From positions 8,002,501-8,066,500 of the forward strand of contig NC_135199.1 of the NCBI RefSeq assembly GCF_050948175.1: DNA of 64,000 nt, in the 5' to 3' direction. A program made the translations under genes and the position numbers. This stretch comes from Xylocopa sonorina. Taxonomy: Eukaryota > Arthropoda > Insecta > Hymenoptera > Apidae. Position 1 is the first letter of the stretch. Every line of letters starts with the position of its first letter. The notes below the pieces were generated by a model, which did not search any database, had not been told where the DNA came from, and saw nothing but the letters and a program-made list of their open reading frames with translations. Below are positions 13,460 through 27,260 of the stretch, piece by piece.

Positions 13460-15949
13460 CATCCCCCTCGTCGCCATTCCACAGTACCGTCGCGACGTTC
13501 ATTCGACGACGCATCATTACTCGCGCCACGACGAAAGACTAGCCGTTGCTCGCGAAAATTCAATTAAGCCGGCGTTCTGTCCCGCCATTTTTCAACCCTC
13601 GGACAACGGCTGCGCTGCGGAACGAGCGTTCGTTAATTGCGAGCGGTCGAACGATATCGAGCGGTGAAAGTTCGTGGCTCCGTTGCACGAGTCGAACCCA
13701 GCGGAGCGCCTCGATCGAATGAGAGAAGTTCCTGTTCAAGTCGCACGGAGGGCCAATCGTCGAGCCAAGATGTTTCGCAGGAGCTGCTCGCCAGCCAGCC
13801 AACCTGTATTGGCTGGCGGAATTTTCTGTTATATCCGGGGCCTCTGGGTCGTCGACGTCCAAACTTTCGAGAGCCTGTCCATTTGCGAGTGTCGCGTAAC
13901 TTCCGTTCGCCACGCTCGATGGAGACGCTGAGGTGGCGAGCGAAAAGGGGAGATGCGGATGTCGATGACTGTACAAGCAACGGCTGTACGGTTGCATTCT
14001 TGACCCCGTAACGAAGACAATCGTGCGTTTAGGGGAGGAATTCAGGTTAGGGCCATTTGTACGAACTTCGTTCCTCGAGTCTGATGAGTTTGGAACGGTA
14101 TACCTAAATGACGGTCATTAATGGCTGTCACGAGCGATCCGTTAATGCTTCCGCGGAAGTATCGGTATACCCACTTAACCGTGACTTTCTAAACGCTTGA
14201 TTCTGTCGAGGTTCGAAATTTTACTTTCGTGCCAGTGAAATTTTTTCGGAGGAATAGAGATCGTTCGATCGTGAATGCATTCTCGCGCGAAATACGAATA
14301 ATAATAATAATTTCTCTCTGTCGACCCTACGTATCCTTTCTCAACGACACACATATCTCAAACAGCTTCGCGTAAAGCTCTTCGAGATGCTCTTCGAGAT
14401 GCTCGCGGCAACACCTTCCGCCTCCATCGAATTACGCCACGAGTCAACTGCCGAAGGGCATTCGTATTATCATAATTGAGGGGGAAACGCCCCCGAAACA
14501 ACTTAGTCTTCCGTTCGACGAAAGCGCCGACTGACCCCGAGCCAAGATCCCTTTGGGATGCCTCTTTTCGTTGGATATACATTATGCAGAGAATTCCGAC
14601 ACTCCCGTACGATTCCACGAACGAAGAGAACGCTCGTCCATCAGCTAAAACCCGTGGTTGTCGTTCGTTGGCTTGATGGACCGATAAATGCGCTCGATAT
14701 ACGTCCCCGTCTACGCGCGCGAGTGTGCACAAGCGCGTGTACCAAGCGCGACGATCGGTTTTCTTTTCGACGAATGGAAACCTCCAAGGACTCTACCGCT
14801 GGCGTTCGATCTTACCAACCAGGCGGGGGTGGCGATCGACGAAATTGCAGATTCCGATCGAACCACCCTGGCAATTTGCTCTTCAATCTCGTTACGTCCG
14901 ACTGTTGCGCAGTCGTTCTCTGTTAGAGGGATACGAGATCGACTGCGAGATTTATTTCCGCTACGTGGCTCGTGTATCTCTTGAATTTCAACGCGGATGT
15001 ACTCTGATTGCCTATGGACCGATCGTACAGCTCGAATCTTTCCGATTCGCTGGAAGATGTTCTCTTCCAGAGTGGCTTTTATTTCATTTACGAAATGTTA
15101 CGTATCGTGTTTGAATACGGATATGAAATTTTCGATGCACGTTTCAACGTGGCGGTGGCAACGCTCGATGGAAGCAGCCCCCATTCTTCGTCTGGCGTCG
15201 AGTCGGTGGAATCGCAAATTAAAAGCAACGCAAAGTGCCAGGTTGCGAAACGCCTGCAGGAAGGATCAATTATTCCCCCGCCAGGCATCAATCCCGAGAT
15301 TTCATCCAGCCTCCCCCCTCTTCGACTCCTCGCAATTACACAGAGTTGCGAAAGCATCGAACGAACTCCGCGAGAGCGTTCCCTATCGCGGGCACCGAAT
15401 CTAAACGATTATTTCGCCGCGCCTCGGCCTCTAAACCCGCGGTCGATTGGCGAGATTCCCGCGTTCGATCGACCTATCCTGCCAATTTATATTCGCCTCC
15501 CCAACCCTTGCCCAATGCGCCAGCAACGGACGACGCTTAAACAGCCGTAACGCGCGGATCGACTCGCTCGTCAGTGCCGGCGATCCGCTCGAACTTTCGT
15601 GCTCGAAACGGTCGACGAAGCGGCGTCGTTGAAAAATTCTCGTTCGAGCAAAAAGTCGAACGCGTAACCGACATTCGACAGGAATCGAGGAAGGAGCGGA
15701 AAAAATCGTCGGCGCACAACAGCCTGTACGCGCGTTTCCTCTTCTTTTTTTCGCTCGTCGCTCGGTTCAATTTCGACGGAGCTCGAATAAACTCTCGAAA
15801 AAGAATTCCAATCAACTTTTTTCCATCGCGTACACACCGGAGCATAGCGTGGCATTTCATTTCCATGCGGCGTATTTTCAACGATCAACCATCGAAACGG
15901 AACAAATTCCAGGAACAACCCCCTGGAATTCTGTTTGCTTTTCTATTTC

Positions 15950-15976
15950 TTTTTTTTTTTTTTTTTTTTTTTTTTT
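15950..15976 (+). repeat. Poly-T run, 27 nt
   Basis: An uninterrupted run of 27 T, equivalent to poly-A on the minus strand. No retroposed sequence or target-site duplication was recognised next to it, so it may be plain slippage or a retroposon tail. Confidence 0.9.
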
Positions 15977-18900
15977 GATAAAAAAGAAAACGAGAGAAAA
16001 ATGCGAACGACTGTCCATCGTGCGTCCGTCCTGTTAAATAATATTAAACAATCGACGTTGCGGCACCGATTGCGCAACGCTCGAACCGTTAGCAACCGCT
16101 TATCAATCGATACGACGAACCTGAACGACCCACGCGGTGCTCTTGAATTCTAAACGGGGAATTGGCAAGATTCCCAAATTCGATTCTCGCATCCCACTAA
16201 TTTGCTCGTCGATCTCGTTACGCGATGCGCCGCGCGGCTCTCTGCCGATTCTTAATGAGATCCGTGAACGCCGCGAATTTATCGCTTTATTTAGAGCCAG
16301 AGATGCCGATCTCTCTAAATATAACCGCGACGAACCGCAAAACGGAGACTGACCGCTTATCCTCTTTCATCTCGAGTATAAAAATACATCAGGTCTCTCT
16401 CGAAATGATCTAAAAGAGATCGAACAAATCGTTTCACTTGAAACACCACCGATTCGTCTCTCCCTGAGCAAGAACAATCGTATCGCTCGAAAATCGAAGC
16501 AGAGCACTCTGTTTCCGGAAACGCGCGCTCTCTCGAATCGTGTGCAAACTGCACAGCCTGAAGAATCGTATGCCGTGTCGCGAGGGTGGCGAGCACGCTT
16601 CCGGAAGCTTCGTCATCGACGCAAGCGTAACTCGATCCTGTAAATCTTCGTATCGCAGGAAATATCGGCGATATTTCGTCGAGTTAACGCTCGATCGTTC
16701 AAGATCGACGACACAGTGGCAGCTGCGCGAGCCAATAGAAAAGTTTCCAGCCGACCCGGCCGTAAACCCGATTTATGATGAGCACGGAAGAAAGTCGAGG
16801 ATATTTCGCGTGGCAGGGGGTGGCAATTTTTACGGGGCCGCCATTTGTTTGCCGATAAATATCCGTGGCCATATCGACGCGTTATTGCTACAACGGAACG
16901 CAGATATCGGTCGACACGAGCGTTACTGGTGTCGTTAATTGCGACATTAGTCACGGCGATAGGCTGAGTGCTGGTATATAACTTCATCGATACGAGAAGC
17001 TTCCCGTCCGATTTCGCGAATAACTTTCTCCCACACATCGTATCGATTATTCACCACTTCAATACTGACTATTTAGCAAAGTGTAAAACGTTGCATCGAT
17101 AACAATGTGGCGAGAAATACATTAATTATTCGAGTCTCTCTGTACTTAAAGGATTTGTATCGCTGTGCTTTCGACAAGCGACAAACGAGTCTCTCTGTCC
17201 GTCGTTCGCAACTCTGCGACCTCTAAAAAGAATATTCCAGTCATTTTCTCCTGCCAACCAATTCCATCGCGATGGTTAAATCTCGTCGCAGCGGGAACCG
17301 CGATTAATTTCAAATTCAACTCGATATCAGCGCTACGATTCGACCCCTTGAACCCCCTGGCCGGTTTCAATGGCTCGTTCTCCGGCTTTCGTAAAACCCA
17401 GACGCTGCTAAAAAATGCTCCGCGTCAACGAGACGAGGGATCGAATATCTGGTAGCTTTTCTTACCAGTCCCCCCTTCTGCTAAATCCCAGCGATTCTTC
17501 TACGCTCGAACGCGTTAAAATTTGCAAAATGGCCCCGAGCGATCCTCGTCCCTTATGCAGAGTTCGCACACAGGGGTTCGACGTGCATACAGGGGGACAC
17601 GAGGAATAATTCCGGAACGCAAACGGGGAATAACAAAATTTCGTGCGTAATTAAAGCTGGTTTCGAGGAAATCGACTATGAGAATCGAATCAGGTACGCG
17701 TGCACTAATAGCAGGAATTAAGAAGACATTGGCAACGCGACGCGATTGCCCACGCAACCGCGCAGGATTTTCGTCACGCGTTGCATTGGCAATGAACTCT
17801 TACCGGTGTACAGTGGCTTAACCAGCGTACTTGGCAGATTTTCAAAGTCGTTCTTCTCCAAATCCTCGTTATTCTCGACTCGCCTCTCGTTTCGCCTCCC
17901 GAAATCATCCCCCTCGTGTTCTCCGCCCGCGAGCATCCGGTGCACCGTGAGTTCCGCTCGCGGATCGTCGAGAATGCACCCGCAGAGCGGTGTACCTCGT
18001 TTGACGCGAAAGGCTCGCGGAAAATTTGGCGTTTCGCCGATGGCACCGCGATTTCCTTCCTGTGTCGTGCGTTTCGCGCGGCCACGTAATTTCGCCCGCC
18101 TCTGTTCGTGCTCGCGCAATAAAAATACAAGCGCGGCGGTCGTCGAGCGAGTAAAGGCTTCGAGGCTGGTACGAGCGTTTAATTAAATTCGAACGCCGCG
18201 CGCGGTTCGCTTGGACAAACTCGAGGCTGATCGATCCTCGCGGCGGACGCAAAGCGTCGAGTGAATTTCTACTCGCGCAAGTTCGCGCTTCCGCTGGTGT
18301 CAACGGCTAATCTCGACGATTGCATAAGTGGCACGACGTGTAATTAACGACACGTGTTCCCGATTACCGTCAGACTAAACGTTCCTGGCGACGCGTATTA
18401 ATAGGTCCGACGAAACGCGGATCGATACGGTCACCCGCTCGAGCGTTCGTAAATAGTTCCAAGTGTTCTCGCGAATATGCGGATAATGAGAAAATACGAG
18501 AAGGATGCGACTCGAGAGAGGGAACGTTTCATTCTTTATAATCAGCGTTGCGAATTCCAGCGTTACATGCGCCTGATCTTTTTTAAGAAAGTTTTTCAGA
18601 AATATTTACTGTGACCTCAGAGTCTTTCGAGTAGCGTATTCGAAGGGTGTATTCAAGTTTTAATTGGAAAATTCTCTGCTAGGAGAAACCGAGTTAGAGA
18701 ATAGAAAAAATTTTTTTTCGATAGAGTTTGCTGCAGAAACGGACGAGGATAAACGGTCTCTACGACTCGTTGCTCTTGCGATTAATGTCGACGCGGTATT
18801 TCTCGCTCGGATATCCCGGAACGGTGCTCAGCGAATTCCTATTTCAATCCAGGCTGAATTAGCGCAAAAATACGGAAACATACGAGCGGATCGTAATCGT

Positions 18901-20475
18901 TCCGCGCGCGCGAGCATCGTTGCACCTGCGTTCCACGATATGACCATAAACGTAACACGGTTCCGCGGACGGAAGGAGAAATTACGCCCGCCCGTTGCTC
19001 GAGCGGAATGCTGCGCGCCGGACGCTCGTGAATATTAATTAAGGAGCATCAATTAACGGGCGTACAATCAGGCCGACGCATTGTTCGGTGAATCAGTTCG
19101 CAGCGGTTGCGCGTTCGACCTAAACTTCGATGAGCATCGTTCGCAAACGCGACGATCGAATCGTCGTTCGTCGTCAAGCACTCTTCTTTCGTTTTTGGGT
19201 CGAACCAATTAAAAAAGTACGGAAACATCGATACGTCTGATAGAAAATTACGGAGCAGCGGCTCTCTTTTTTATCGTACCTCGTTTCAAGCGTCCATTTA
19301 AATGAATTGGAGCAAAAAAACACGATTCCTTTTAATAATCGAGGAACCTCGCCACTTTTGCATTATCAGCGTTTACATACCCTACGGTGCGGTTACGTAA
19401 TTGGCGCCGTTTTAAATGCAACTTTCGTTATTCCCACACAGCCAGCCGGGGTAAAATCCATGACCCGATCGAACAGTCCAGCGGGCGGATCGGCCACTTT
19501 GCATTAATATCACTCGATCGGGTGCCCAACCTTTCTCGATTCAGGTAAGAGAACCGCGAGTCGAACAATTTCCCCTCTTCGAGTAACTACGAGTGGACCT
19601 CCACTCCTCGACGCGAGTGAATTACCTAACCCGAGATATCGTTTCGAGCCAGCCATAACACACGCGATTCTATATTATACTTTACGAGTCTATCGTATCT
19701 ACGATCCATTAACTATCCTGCAGCGAGATAACAAATAGCGCTTTTAATTCGCAGCGATAACATTCGTCACGGAAAATTATTGCCACCACAGATCAACCGA
19801 TCAACCCCAAAACCGCTGCGTTTGTATGGAATTCTATATGAATGGTAGTTTAAAAAATAAAAGGACGAAGCGAGGAAACGTCCGCGAAGAGAAATCGTTG
19901 GTAACGAAAGTCGAGGACGGCTCAGGGACATCTTCGCGCGCCACGATTCATCGAACTTTCGCTGGTGGCTGTTGTCGCACCCCGAGTGCCATTTTTTTCT
20001 CTGCACCGCGGGCGAGGCTCGACATTTTTCTCCCTGGATCGAAAGCGAAACCGTCCGTGAACCGATAAGCCGGTCCTTTTGCGGTCGACGGCTCGCAGGA
20101 TACGTTGCTCACTTATCCCCTTTCAAGAACGCGAAAAATTGGAGTCGCGCGAGATACTGCTCGAAGGTGAACAGGTGTCGACTAAAAATATCCGTACACC
20201 TATACGGAAACACCGCGCCAGAGCTCAACGGCCCTGGCTCCTTTGTGAATCGAGACTCCACGTAGTGCCGGGCCGAGGAATTTTGAGAATTTAAAGAGCC
20301 AATGAAATCAGCCAGCGGCTGAGAGCGAGGACTACCGATAAAATTCGGGTCAGAGTTGAAACAGCTGCCCTCGCGCGCTCCACGAACTTGAATTATAAAA
20401 CTGAGGAGGATCCTGGTCGGTCGAGGGGCAGAAGAAACGCTCCGTTCTCGAATTTTGCAAGATTAACAGCTCGCT

Positions 20476-20487
20476 GGGGGGGGGGGG
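20476..20487 (+). repeat. Poly-G run, 12 nt
   Basis: Twelve consecutive G. It is a simple mononucleotide repeat that could form quadruplex structure, and it is not linked to any gene here. Confidence 0.85.
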
Positions 20488-23400
20488 AAGGATTCCTTTG
20501 AGGCAATTAAATCCGTTTGCTTCGTTTTACCCTCGGCCGGAGTATCGCGTTTACATTTCTACGTCTGAGAATTTACGCTCGAGCTGGGAAAAATAGAGAA
20601 GTTCGGCTCGATTAAAACGGAAGGACGATAAAATCGTCGGGCAACTTAACGCCTGCAAGCAATTAAAGCTGTGCAATCGCATGGGTCGCGAATCGGGATC
20701 CGTCGCACTCGAAAAAGTGGTTACACCCAAGAAACACCCTTCCTCAGCGGCGCCTGAGACAGCACCTTCGCGAGCGTGCTCTCTGTTTAATGAGACGAGA
20801 AACACCTTCAACCCTTAATCGACGCGTGAGTAGCGAAATTCCAAAGTTGCCCAAAGTCTGACTTCTCGGTCTGACACGGTGACGAACGATACGTTCAGGA
20901 CCCAGCTGGCGCGACCAACTTACCCGAGGAACTTCAGTAATTCACGGCAGGCTACGGAAGATCGACGCGATCCAACTAAACCCACCTTAATCGCGTGCAC
21001 CTCCAACGAAACATAATTCAACGTTCCCTTGATCGTCGCTACATCAAACGTCCGCGAGATACTCCCGCGATTATCGAGCATCGTACATGCATCATTTCGA
21101 GGACCAAAAATTATACGCGCACGCTGTGCAGTCGGTGGTAATTAGATGAACAACGAGGCAGCGGACGAGGAAACGAGCCGCGATCAAGGGCGTGCAACGA
21201 TTCCGAGAGGAGGATCCTGAACGATTAAAGCGAGAGCCACCACAGAGAGCCCTTTGTTCCTCGATTCGGTCTGCCCCGGCATAAATATCGTTCAAACTGT
21301 AATTCGAGAGCACCACCCCCTTTCAGGCTATTAAACCGGATTCGTACGCTGCCCGGAGGGCCGCGCTCCTTTTTGCCCGAATTTCGCCAACCACCGACTC
21401 GTGCATAATGCACGTTTTAATCCGCGCTCGAGCAACGAGAAAAGGGAACGAGTTCGTCAAGTTTCGCTGGTTGCGCGAACAGAATCTTCGACGCATCATC
21501 CCCCTCGAGCGACTGGAAACAGTTTGGAAAACCTGCGAGTTTTACGATCTCGCGTCTTGGAAATGGTGAAATTCAGGCATCTAAAAATACGGGAATTTGG
21601 GGATTTTTGGTAGGACGGATATCGTATCGCGAACTACACGGGATTTATCACGTGGCTTCGCGTGGTATCTACGTACAGAGTGTTAGACATTCGCTACATT
21701 CGAGTTCCGTTATCACTAATTTACGATACGATTATTATTCCATGTGCAACGTCACGATAAGCAGAAGATCGTAGATTATGGCTACACCTATTGCTTGCGC
21801 AACGCGCATTCATCACTGCGTTCGCTCGCAACTATTGTGCTCTCTCGTGTTCCACAACATTGTAACGATTTGTAAGTCTTTCGCCGCGACGGAACGGTAA
21901 TACAAAGACGGACAAACGATCGGGAGACCGTTATAAAATTCTATTCCACCGTGAGAATAAATTTTTATTCAAAAAGCCAGACGAATGTCTAATCGAGTTT
22001 CGTTCGATTTTGCGTTGAAAAAAAAGATCTCTATTCTTTTAGAAACATTGTCGATGAATATGCACGGTCCCGTGATACGTTGGAGAAATTAAAGGAATTT
22101 TAATTGCACTCGAGAAGTTCTCGTAGCTACAAAGGGCCAGGTCGGTAAGGGTAAGCAACAAGAGCGGGGCTCTTTATCACTTTACGCATAAAGCAGATTC
22201 GAAGCGCCTCTTCTCAAAGGTTCGCGTATAAAGCGGCTGATCTCTTTTGAAAATTTCATGCATACGACGCCCCTCGCTTCGCATATGCATCGTGAAAAAC
22301 TCTGAACCGAAACACTCTGGAAAATATGTTCGCTTCTTGAAAATTTCACTTGCACGGGCACGTTACCGCGTTTAATTGCTTCAACGATATCCAAGAGGGA
22401 GACGAGCAGGTAACGTTCGTTAAAAATCGCGAAATAACCTACGTAAAACAAGAAATAGAATATCAAAGAACGAACTTCATCGATTCTCGAATCCAAGAAA
22501 CCTCCAACTCGATCTCCCGTTCTTCAAATCCATGGGAAACCATCCCACGTCGCTTCCTATCGATTTTATCCCCGAAGAATCAATCAGAGAAGCGGAGCAG
22601 CCCGCGCGAGGCCATCCGAGCCACCCTCCCGACGCCCAGCGTCGCTCACTCTGCGCGAACTCCTCGCGAAACGTCGATCCGGCTTGGCTCGCCTTGGAAA
22701 TCGCTGGCACGGGCCTGCACAGAGCCGTATCGAACGCGTCGAGAGACGAGAGGGAGCCGCCTTCGGTTAACGGGCTCTCTTTGAAGACAGCCCTCACCTT
22801 GCGAACGCTGCTCGTGTGGTAGTAGGTCAGTAATGCCGAGGGCGGGCTGGTGAACTATATTCGCTGGCGAACGACAGGGTGGGGCACGTCGAGCTACCCC
22901 AATCGATAAACCTCCGGCGGGCGACATTCAGATTCGGTCAGGAGAGCCCAAACCGTGTCACGGTAACAGGAACATCGAAGGATCTGCGTGGGAACCTTGT
23001 TCCCTTACCGTTATATAGGTCAACTTCTTTAACTATAGCCAGGCCATTTTCTAGTGGATCAGAGAGATTCTCTCTCTTGACGAGATCTCACGCGGAAGAT
23101 CGTAGAAAATTCACAGGCTGATAACAGTCTCGCAGACTTGATAACCTAGTTAGATCGTTAATGTGCATTTAATTCGAGTGGGAAATGAAGAAATGGTATT
23201 TAGATGTTGGATTAAACGTTGAGTACTGTTCTAAGGGCAACCTGGAGGTTTCTATGAAAATGAACCGGCTGGATGTGTTGCTGGGAAACGGAGTTTCCAG
23301 GAAATTGATACCGTTTCGTTATCGTTGCGTGTTTTAATTGACGATACGCAGGTAGAACGAGATAGCGGTGTGCTTAACGGAAGGTGGAAGAGTAACGATA

Positions 23401-25605
23401 TCATCGGGTAATTAAAACGAGCAGTGGTAAAACTGAATCCGAGATTAGAACGAGAAAAACCGGTCCGCCGGTTGTTATTCGTTTAAATCGCGTCGTTAAA
23501 GGAGTACCAGCGCCTTTCCGTTTCCCATAATTACTAAGTTTCACGCGTGTATATCTGCGATGAATAGAGAGAAATACAGGCTGTACAAAGACACGAGTTC
23601 TCACAGCGTTCCCGGGAAACGACTACCCCGTCGTTTCGCTCCCGACCCCGCGAGCTGTTACTTCGACTCGCGGACATGACACGGTTCGCACATTTTACTA
23701 ACTCACATCGAACGCGAACAATGCGACACCCGATACCAGCAGTGCCGTGGTAAAAGTGATTTAAGTAGTCTGCGGGCCCAATTCGAGGAGCCTATCTCGT
23801 CCACATTCCAGTCAAGGTTCCCGCAAAACTCGTTCGTGCCGACCCGTTGTCCAATATCGCATCCACGAGGGTAATGGAACGCTCGAGATATTCCACGGAG
23901 CGCGCACCCCAGGGACGGGACCTTATTTATTCGGTGCGCAAGGGAGAAGAGGCACGAGCAACGTTTACCTGGCCAGCTCGTCCCCGTTTTATCTGCATTC
24001 TACAGAACCAGGCCCCCTGTCCTTCGTTTATTCGGCGAACGATTCCGTAGTCTCGCCAGACGCGAACGATACACGCCAGAATGGCCTCTTTAACGCTCCG
24101 TTTCCACGCTCGAGTCGAGTTTCGAATCAATTCGCTCGTTTCTCTGTATCGATAGCGAACGAACCGTGCACGAGCAGCTGGACTACCGAGAAGCAAAATG
24201 ATCGGGGGTAGTTTTCTTTATTGCGCGACGAGATTCGCTTAGTCGTCGTAGAAATTGAAGTGTACGTTCTCGGTTACCTTAAAAGTACTAACTGAGAGAG
24301 AGGAAACGTCGAGTTCTATGGACATCGAATTTCGTGGATTAACATCGAGGCTGTACTGCATTCTCAGGATTCAAGTGGAATGTCGAAAACGTAAAACTTG
24401 CAAAGTTACTACCCTCTAACATCGCCATACATTGTTCCACTAGTCAAAACCACTTAGGAGAATTCCTGCCGCGCCGTTTCGACCGATGAATCACGCGAAA
24501 TTAGCTGATGAAAAAGCCCAGGAACCGTCTCGAACACGGTGTTATTATAATTCGCAGCAGAGATACCTCTATTTACCCGGGACGGGACAAGGCGGTCGTG
24601 GAAATGATGATATTCTCGCGATGCGCCAGGCCTCGCGACGCTGCTGCGGAGGATCGTATTTCGGTAGACGGAAGAGCGAATAGAGCCAGGTAAGAATAGA
24701 CTGACCTCCAAAAGCGTTCCCGAGGGGCTGCTACCGAATTGCAACCGAGGTGTACAATACAACCAGAGCGTATAATGAGACGGCGTATAATGGTTCGAGG
24801 CGCTGCTGGGCTCGTCAACCCGCTCGAGATGGCTGCCCCGTTGACGGATTGTTAAACGTTCAATCGTCGCTTCATCGTCGAATCTGGAACGAGCTTCTCC
24901 TCGTTCTCCAACTCCGACGGGGATTTACTCGCGACAAAAAGTTGACGGACAGCGGGCAGGACAGAAATGATTTCTCAACGACGCTTTTTCTAATCAGACA
25001 CCACCCTCGTATCTGACAGATAATTTCCGATGCGCTCGACAAAACTGAGTCACGAGCAATAGACGACTGGTGAAAGTAAAGTGAAGTCGAGGAACTCGCG
25101 CTGTCCGTTTTAGAGAATCGACTGGAATTCATGAAACAGTAGATTCCCGCTGGACAAGATAATTAATTATCGACTCTTGGTACACAAGCTAAAGCAGCAA
25201 TAAACACGTCACCGCTCCCACATTTCCATCGTCCCACACCGTGCACGTTTCCCATCGGACTCTCGTCCGCGTAAAACCACCGTAAATTCCACCGCGCGCT
25301 GTAAAACATTTAAGACCCTTCGACGCGAGCGTTCGTGCTGGCTGGGGCCAGCCCGGGACGCCGCGTAAAAGGTCGATATCCCATTGTTACACCGCGGCCC
25401 CGTGGACCTCCGCAACCGAACAGAGATCGATCGCCCGTTCCCAACGTCTCAATTAATCCGTGGATCGTGCGGAGTCGATGAGCACGCCTGGTCCCTCTCA
25501 CTTTTCTTGCGGCAAAGACGCGTCCTCGATGCTTTTCGAACGGCGAAACGTATCGCGGGGTACGTTAACAATCGCCTCTCCAAGTCTCACGGCCCTTTTC
25601 TCCCT

Positions 25606-25629
25606 TCTCTCTCTCTCTCTCTCTCTCTA
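25606..25629. repeat. (TC)n microsatellite
   Basis: About twelve uninterrupted TC units in noncoding DNA. Confidence 0.9.
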
Positions 25630-26740
25630 CTCGATGGAAACGTGGAGCGTAACGCGGTACAGCAGAGTCCGCGGCGCGATAATCTCGTAATAAATCGCCG
25701 CGAGCGTTACGCCGTCGAGTATTTAAAAGCAACGACGGCTGGCAACGGTATCAAGGGGCTAGAGATTTATCGAGCCATTCAGAAAACGTTCGCCTGTAAT
25801 CGTTCTCGCGGGATGGCCACGGTTAATAGCGATGCGCTCGAGAGGCCAGGGTGCCGATCTCGCGCGCCCACCCACCCTCTCCCCAGGTGGAAATTAATAA
25901 GCTTCGGTGTACAGCTTCGTAAAGTATCTCGTTAATAACGGAAAAATTCGAGAGAACGAGGAGAGTGTCGGGACCAATGCTCGATGACGAGGTGTTCGGA
26001 ACGAGCCTGCCGTTACGTTGCAAATAACAGTTTTAACCAGATCGGTGAATCGATTCTGCGCGTGGCTGAATGGGCGAGCGCGAGAGATTGATCCGGGAAA
26101 TTGGGGTTTACGGTAATTCCCGGGGCTGACCGGTCGATTATCGAGGTAATGCTCGTGTACGTTACCAGTCACGATTAGTTACCATCGGGAATGTTATGAT
26201 TTACTCCCATTTTATTGCGATAGGCCACGTAAACGTTCCGTAATACCGTGTTTACATCGATGATTCTCTCTTGGAACAATCGATCTGTGAAATAACCATT
26301 TCTTTGTCGCAAGTTCATTGTATGTACGCGTAATTGTACGTATCTTGGATCGAAGCGATGGAAACAACGTTCGTCGAGCATCAAAGAGTTGCCAGCCTAA
26401 TGAATTAGAGGTGTTCGGGGGATGATCGTCGAACGTTTCTCAGAAGATTACTCGGAACGAAAGAAATAGAACTAACTACAGAATTTCGAGAAAAGCCGCG
26501 AGGCTTTTAACTTACAATTTATTCGCCATTAAACCATCTTAATGGTTATGACGAACGGCTACAGAGAGCGAGAGGAGGAACGTTCGCGGCGCGTTAAATT
26601 AACACGACGAAGCGCGGATGAGGACGCGGCTCGTGGAAGCTCGATGAGATCGTGGCACCTCTTTAATACCTTGAAAGCATCCTGCGCCGCGTTATTTGCC
26701 CTCGCGAATACTAAAAAAAAAAAGACCAACGAGACGCGCG

Positions 26741-27260
26741 GTGGTTGATGGCGCCTCGAGATCGTAAAGACACGCGTCGTTCGAATTCAAATTTTAAAAA
26801 GCTTCGAGGCCTCGAGCGGCTCTTAAGAGTCTACCGCGAATTTCGAGGAACGATGTGCCAAGGCAAAAACTCTTCGCATGTCCTCTGCTCTATGAGAGAA
26901 CTCTTGCAACGCCTCTTCGATGCTGTTCTCGAAAAGAAAGGAAGGAGGAACGCAACAAACGTATCGATAACAGCCATTAAGTCTCGAATCCGCAGGAACC
27001 CGCAGTGGTTGATGGCGCCTCGAGATCGTAAAGAGTTACGTCGTTCGAATTCAAATTTTAGAAAGCTTCGAGGCCTCGAGCGGCTCTTAACAAGTCCTTC
27101 GCGAATTTCGAAGAGCGATGTGCCAAGGCTAAAACTCTTGTCCTCTGTTCTATGAGAAAACCTTTGCAACGCCTCTTCGATGCTGTTCTCGAAAAGAAAG
27201 GAAGGAGGAACGCAACAAACGTATCGATAATAGCCATTAAGTCTCGAATCCGCAGGAACC
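26741..27260. repeat. Tandem duplication, two copies of about 260 bp
   Basis: Copy 1 covers 26,741-27,000 and copy 2 covers 27,005-27,260. Both begin with the same GTGGTTGATGGCGCCTCGAG and end with CGAATCCGCAGGAACC. They differ by scattered substitutions and small indels, for example loss of a few bases after the AAAACTCTT motif in copy 2. The offset between copies is 264 nt. Open frames run through parts of both copies on both strands, but the indels break the frame in copy 2 and no domain is recognisable, so I treat this as a noncoding segmental tandem duplication rather than a repeat protein. Confidence 0.9.

Larger units (their letters stand above)
13460..26740. other. GC/CpG-rich stretch without a recognisable gene
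   Basis: The composition is the same as in the preceding stretch. It contains a 27-T run (15,950-15,976), a 12-G run (20,476-20,487) and a CT microsatellite (25,606-25,629). Exon-like segments on the minus strand at 13,804-13,927, 20,924-21,081 and near 22,808 have donor-like ends but no recognisable homology. A plus-strand CAG|GTAAGAG junction lies at 19,544/19,545. No gene model can be supported. Confidence 0.55.

Noticed and set aside
24486..24693. Plus-strand segment ending GAGCCAG|GTAAGAAT
   Set aside because: The donor is good, but both overlapping frames are plausible only by chance standards and one stops just before the donor.
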